A program made the translations under genes and the position numbers. The notes under the pieces are model-generated. The model worked only from the letters and a program-made list of their open reading frames with translations. It was not told where the DNA came from and did no database searches. 64,000 nt of DNA from Neobacillus sp. PS3-12 (lineage in GTDB: Bacteria > Bacillota > Bacilli > Bacillales > Cytobacillaceae). Below, in pieces: positions 61,876 through 64,000 of the stretch; position 1 is the first letter of the stretch; every line of letters begins with the position of its first letter. The stretch covers positions 3,322,001 to 3,386,000 of the forward strand of contig NZ_CP133268.1 of NCBI RefSeq assembly GCF_030915385.1, written 5' to 3'.

Positions 61876-62015
61876 GGTATTAAGCCTTAGATAAAATATT
61901 AGCCTGTTAAAATTTCCCTATGTATTCTTTTCCATTCCACCTTCATACAATAGAAGATAAACCTTGAAAAGGAATGGGCAGCATGAAAATTCCAATGAAT
62001 TTCATAACAAAAATA

Positions 62016-62057
62016 AAGGCTGGAATCCAATTGAGATATTGGGGTTCTGGCCTTTTT
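62016..62057 (+). terminator. Terminator after topB
   Basis: GGCTGGAATCCAA / TTGGGGTTCTGGCC-type imperfect stem followed by TTTTTC; the 217-base gap to hutH otherwise holds only AT-rich sequence. Confidence 0.7.
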
Positions 62058-62092
62058 CTTTATTTAACTAATGCGGCAGTGGGGTGGGAAAG

Positions 62093-63583
62093 ATGATTAC
62101 TTTAACTGGGAACAGCCTAACTTTAGAAGATATGAAAAGAGTCCTATTTAATAGAGAAACTGTCATAGCCGCCCCCGAAAGTATGGATGCAGTAAAAAAG
62201 AGCAGGGAAGCAGTTGAAAAAATTGTAGCGCAACAAAAAATCGTTTATGGGATTAATACCGGGTTTGGAAAATTTAGCGATGTTCGAATTGGGGAGGCCC
62301 ATGTACGGGACCTGCAATTAAACTTAATCCGCTCTCATGCTTGCGGGGTGGGTGAACCATTTCCTGAAACGGTCTGTAAAGCCATGCTTTTGCTGCGGGC
62401 AAATGCATTACTAAAAGGATTCTCGGGAGTAAGACCCTTGGTCATCGAAATGTTAATGGAACTCTTAAATAGGGAAATCATTCCGGTAGTACCCTCTCAG
62501 GGCTCTCTCGGTGCCAGCGGGGATTTAGCCCCCTTGTCACACCTTGCATTAGTATTAATTGGGGAAGGGGAGGTTATCTACAAAGGTCAAAGAATGATCT
62601 CACTTGATGCACTTAAAAAAGAGGGAATGGTGCCCATCACACTGGAAGCAAAGGAAGGACTGGCCTTGATTAATGGAACACAGGCAATGACGGCTTTGGG
62701 GGGGATTGCTTATTTAGAGGCAGAACAGATCGCTTATCTGAGTGAATGGATTGCGGCGATGACGATGGAAGGTTTGAATGGGATCATGGATGCATTTGCA
62801 GAAGAAATCCATCTGGCCCGCGGTTATTCCCAACAAATAAAAACTGCGGAAAGAATTCGGAACTATTTGTTTGACAGTAAGCTAACCACTGTACAGGGAG
62901 AGTTAAGAGTGCAGGATGCCTACTCCCTAAGATGTATTCCTCAGGTCCATGGGGCATCCTGGCAAGCACTTGATTTTATTAAAGATAAATTGGAAATTGA
63001 GATCAACGCGGCAACCGATAATCCATTAATTTTTGACGGTGGGAAAAAGGTGATTTCTGGCGGGAACTTTCATGGGCAGCCAATTGCTTTTGCCATGGAT
63101 TTTATGAAAATTGCTGTCTCCGAATTAGCTAATATTTCAGAACGGCGGATCGAAAGATTAGTGAATCCGCAATTGAACAATTTGCCACCATTTTTAAGCC
63201 CTGAACCAGGTCTGCAATCGGGGGCAATGATTATGCAATATGTTGCCGCTGCACTCGTTTCTGAAAATAAAACATTAGCACACCCGGCAAGTGTGGACTC
63301 AATTCCCTCGTCTGCCAATCAGGAAGACCATGTCAGCATGGGAACGATCGCAGCTAGACATGCGTATCAAATCATTCAAAATACCCAAAAGGTACTTAGT
63401 ATTGAGCTCATTTGTGCGATGCAGGCCGTTGAGTTTCTGGGTGTGGAAAAAATGGCAAGTAAAACAAGAGAGCTATTTGAAAAAGGAAGGAAAATAGTCC
63501 CCTCGATAAAAAAAGACCGCATGTTTTCTAAAGATATTGAGAGAATGTCTGAAGAGTTAAAGGTTTTGCACCCATTCGATTAA
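62093..63583 (+). CDS. hutH: Histidine ammonia-lyase
   Basis: 496 residues. MIO-forming Ala-Ser-Gly is visible in [17 protein letters not shown] near residue 143. The family core [44 protein letters not shown] and [15 protein letters not shown] ([14 protein letters not shown]) are present. It releases ammonia from histidine to make urocanate. Other hut genes are not in this window, so it stands alone. A GTG at 62084 is in frame, but the ATG at 62093 is the better start. Confidence 0.93.
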   Translation: MITLTGNSLTLEDMKRVLFNRETVIAAPESMDAVKKSREAVEKIVAQQKIVYGINTGFGKFSDVRIGEAHVRDLQLNLIRSHACGVGEPFPETVCKAMLLLRANALLKGFSGVRPLVIEMLMELLNREIIPVVPSQGSLGASGDLAPLSHLALVLIGEGEVIYKGQRMISLDALKKEGMVPITLEAKEGLALINGTQAMTALGGIAYLEAEQIAYLSEWIAAMTMEGLNGIMDAFAEEIHLARGYSQQIKTAERIRNYLFDSKLTTVQGELRVQDAYSLRCIPQVHGASWQALDFIKDKLEIEINAATDNPLIFDGGKKVISGGNFHGQPIAFAMDFMKIAVSELANISERRIERLVNPQLNNLPPFLSPEPGLQSGAMIMQYVAAALVSENKTLAHPASVDSIPSSANQEDHVSMGTIAARHAYQIIQNTQKVLSIELICAMQAVEFLGVEKMASKTRELFEKGRKIVPSIKKDRMFSKDIERMSEELKVLHPFD

Positions 63584-63610
63584 AAACAGGTTTGGCGGAA
63601 TAAGTCGATT

Positions 63611-63690
63611 TTTGTGAAATACTGGAAAAAATGGTGGGATAAATGAAATTTCCGTGGAAATATTGGTGAAAATGGTGGGATAAATGAAAT
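63611..63690. repeat. Two 41-base imperfect tandem repeats
   Basis: AATGGTGGGATAAATGAAAT occurs at 63630 and 63671, a spacing of 41 bases, each preceded by GTGGAAATATTGG- or GTGAAATACTGG-type sequence. It lies after hutH and is non-coding. Confidence 0.65.
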
Positions 63691-63699
63691 CTAGAAAAA

Positions 63700-63721
63700 A
63701 GGCGTGAAGATCCACGCCCAT
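63700..63721 (-). terminator. Terminator of the small minus-strand gene
   Basis: On the minus strand GGGCGTGGATCTTCACGCC is followed by six T. It is a short, strong hairpin. Confidence 0.7.
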
Positions 63722-63724
63722 AAT

Positions 63725-63880
63725 TTAATCCTCTTCAACTCTATTTTTGAAAGCTTCTTGTGTGACAATTAATTCCTCATCTTCTTGAGCTTCCGTTGTA
63801 TGTCTTTCCGTTAAACTGTCACTTGGAAAATCTCCAGGGTGATTCTTCTTTTTATGGTTAAAATGTTCACCACGACCCAA
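63725..63880 (-). CDS. Small acidic-tailed protein, YfhD-like
   Basis: 51 residues from a TTG start (LGRGEHFNHKKKNHPGD then an acidic tail with EEDEELIVTQEAF). GAAAGGAG lies seven to eight bases before the TTG. N-terminal GRGEHFNHKKKN resembles the start of YfhD-type small proteins of Bacillus, and the tail is acidic; no domain beyond that. Role unknown, possibly spore-associated by analogy. Confidence 0.6.
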   Translation of the reverse strand: MGRGEHFNHKKKNHPGDFPSDSLTERHTTEAQEDEELIVTQEAFKNRVEED

Positions 63881-64000
63881 TGTCAACACTCCTTTCTTCT
63901 TCGAATGTAGCATCTCCAAATCTTTGGAAATTATTACGAGCCTTTTATCTAATAAGAGCATATGAATATAGGGAAAAAATAAAGCCTTAGGGGAGGGATA

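Noticed and set aside
1..64000. tRNA, rRNA, complete transposase or phage genes
   Set aside because: None seen when reading both strands.

Overview
The window is a low-GC chromosomal segment of an aerobic, endospore-forming Firmicute, almost certainly a Bacillaceae member of the Bacillus/Neobacillus type. The basis is strong AGGAGG-type ribosome sites, frequent TTG/GTG starts, T-box and preQ1 leaders, a Lia (LiaIHFSR) stress operon, YkvU/SpoVB-like, YfmL, YhfW, YetJ-like and YfnA-like genes, and gene families typical of that group. Species assignment is inference. No rRNA, tRNA, CRISPR array, complete insertion sequence or prophage is visible.

1-10.6 kb is one long plus-strand cobalamin operon with many ATGA overlaps: the tail of a BtuC permease, a BtuD-CbiZ fusion, cbiB, cobD, cobU, cobQ, cobS, cobC, a degenerate CobU paralogue, a PduO-type adenosyltransferase, a CblT-like alpha-ribazole transporter, a CblS-like alpha-ribazole kinase, and a cobB broken by one frameshift. 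It is a late-pathway and salvage set: corrinoid uptake, amidohydrolysis of cobinamides, adenosylation, aminopropanol attachment and nucleotide-loop assembly. No cobT is present here, so the lower ligand is probably salvaged as alpha-ribazole. A BMP-type nucleoside-binding lipoprotein follows.

11.9-30.3 kb is mixed transport and metabolism: two small proteins, an ABC-2 exporter (ATPase plus two permeases), a frameshifted Fsr-type MFS exporter, a TetR regulator divergent from a 14-TM DHA2 drug exporter, panE, a ferric-reductase-like membrane protein, cstA with its YbdD partner, a two-subunit ThrE-type exporter (first subunit frameshifted), a C39-type peptidase and two divergent amino acid permeases.

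30.4-47 kb holds a YkoGH-like two-component system, a bcrC-type undecaprenyl-diphosphatase, an unrecognised 234-residue protein, a sporulation-type sensor kinase whose end is replaced by the tail of a membrane-protein gene, glnS, a Gfo/Idh oxidoreductase, brnQ under a T-box leader with a repeat element inserted in its leader, a frameshifted NapH-like ferredoxin, a WG-repeat protein, a DUF2249 protein, an MBL-fold hydrolase whose ribosome site lies inside a terminator-like hairpin, and a YfmL-type DEAD-box helicase.

47-64 kb holds a YhfW-like Rieske oxidoreductase, a LysM-CAP secreted protein, the lia operon, a MOP flippase, a Bax-inhibitor membrane protein, mscL, a preQ1-riboswitch-controlled but frameshifted queF, an M29 aminopeptidase, an MFS transporter, topB, hutH and a small basic/acidic protein.

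Two themes stand out. First, five otherwise normal genes (cobB, fsr, thrE, the ferredoxin, queF) each carry one single-base indel, so either the assembly has indel errors or this strain is accumulating pseudogenes. Second, several structured non-coding repeats lie at gene ends or inside leaders.
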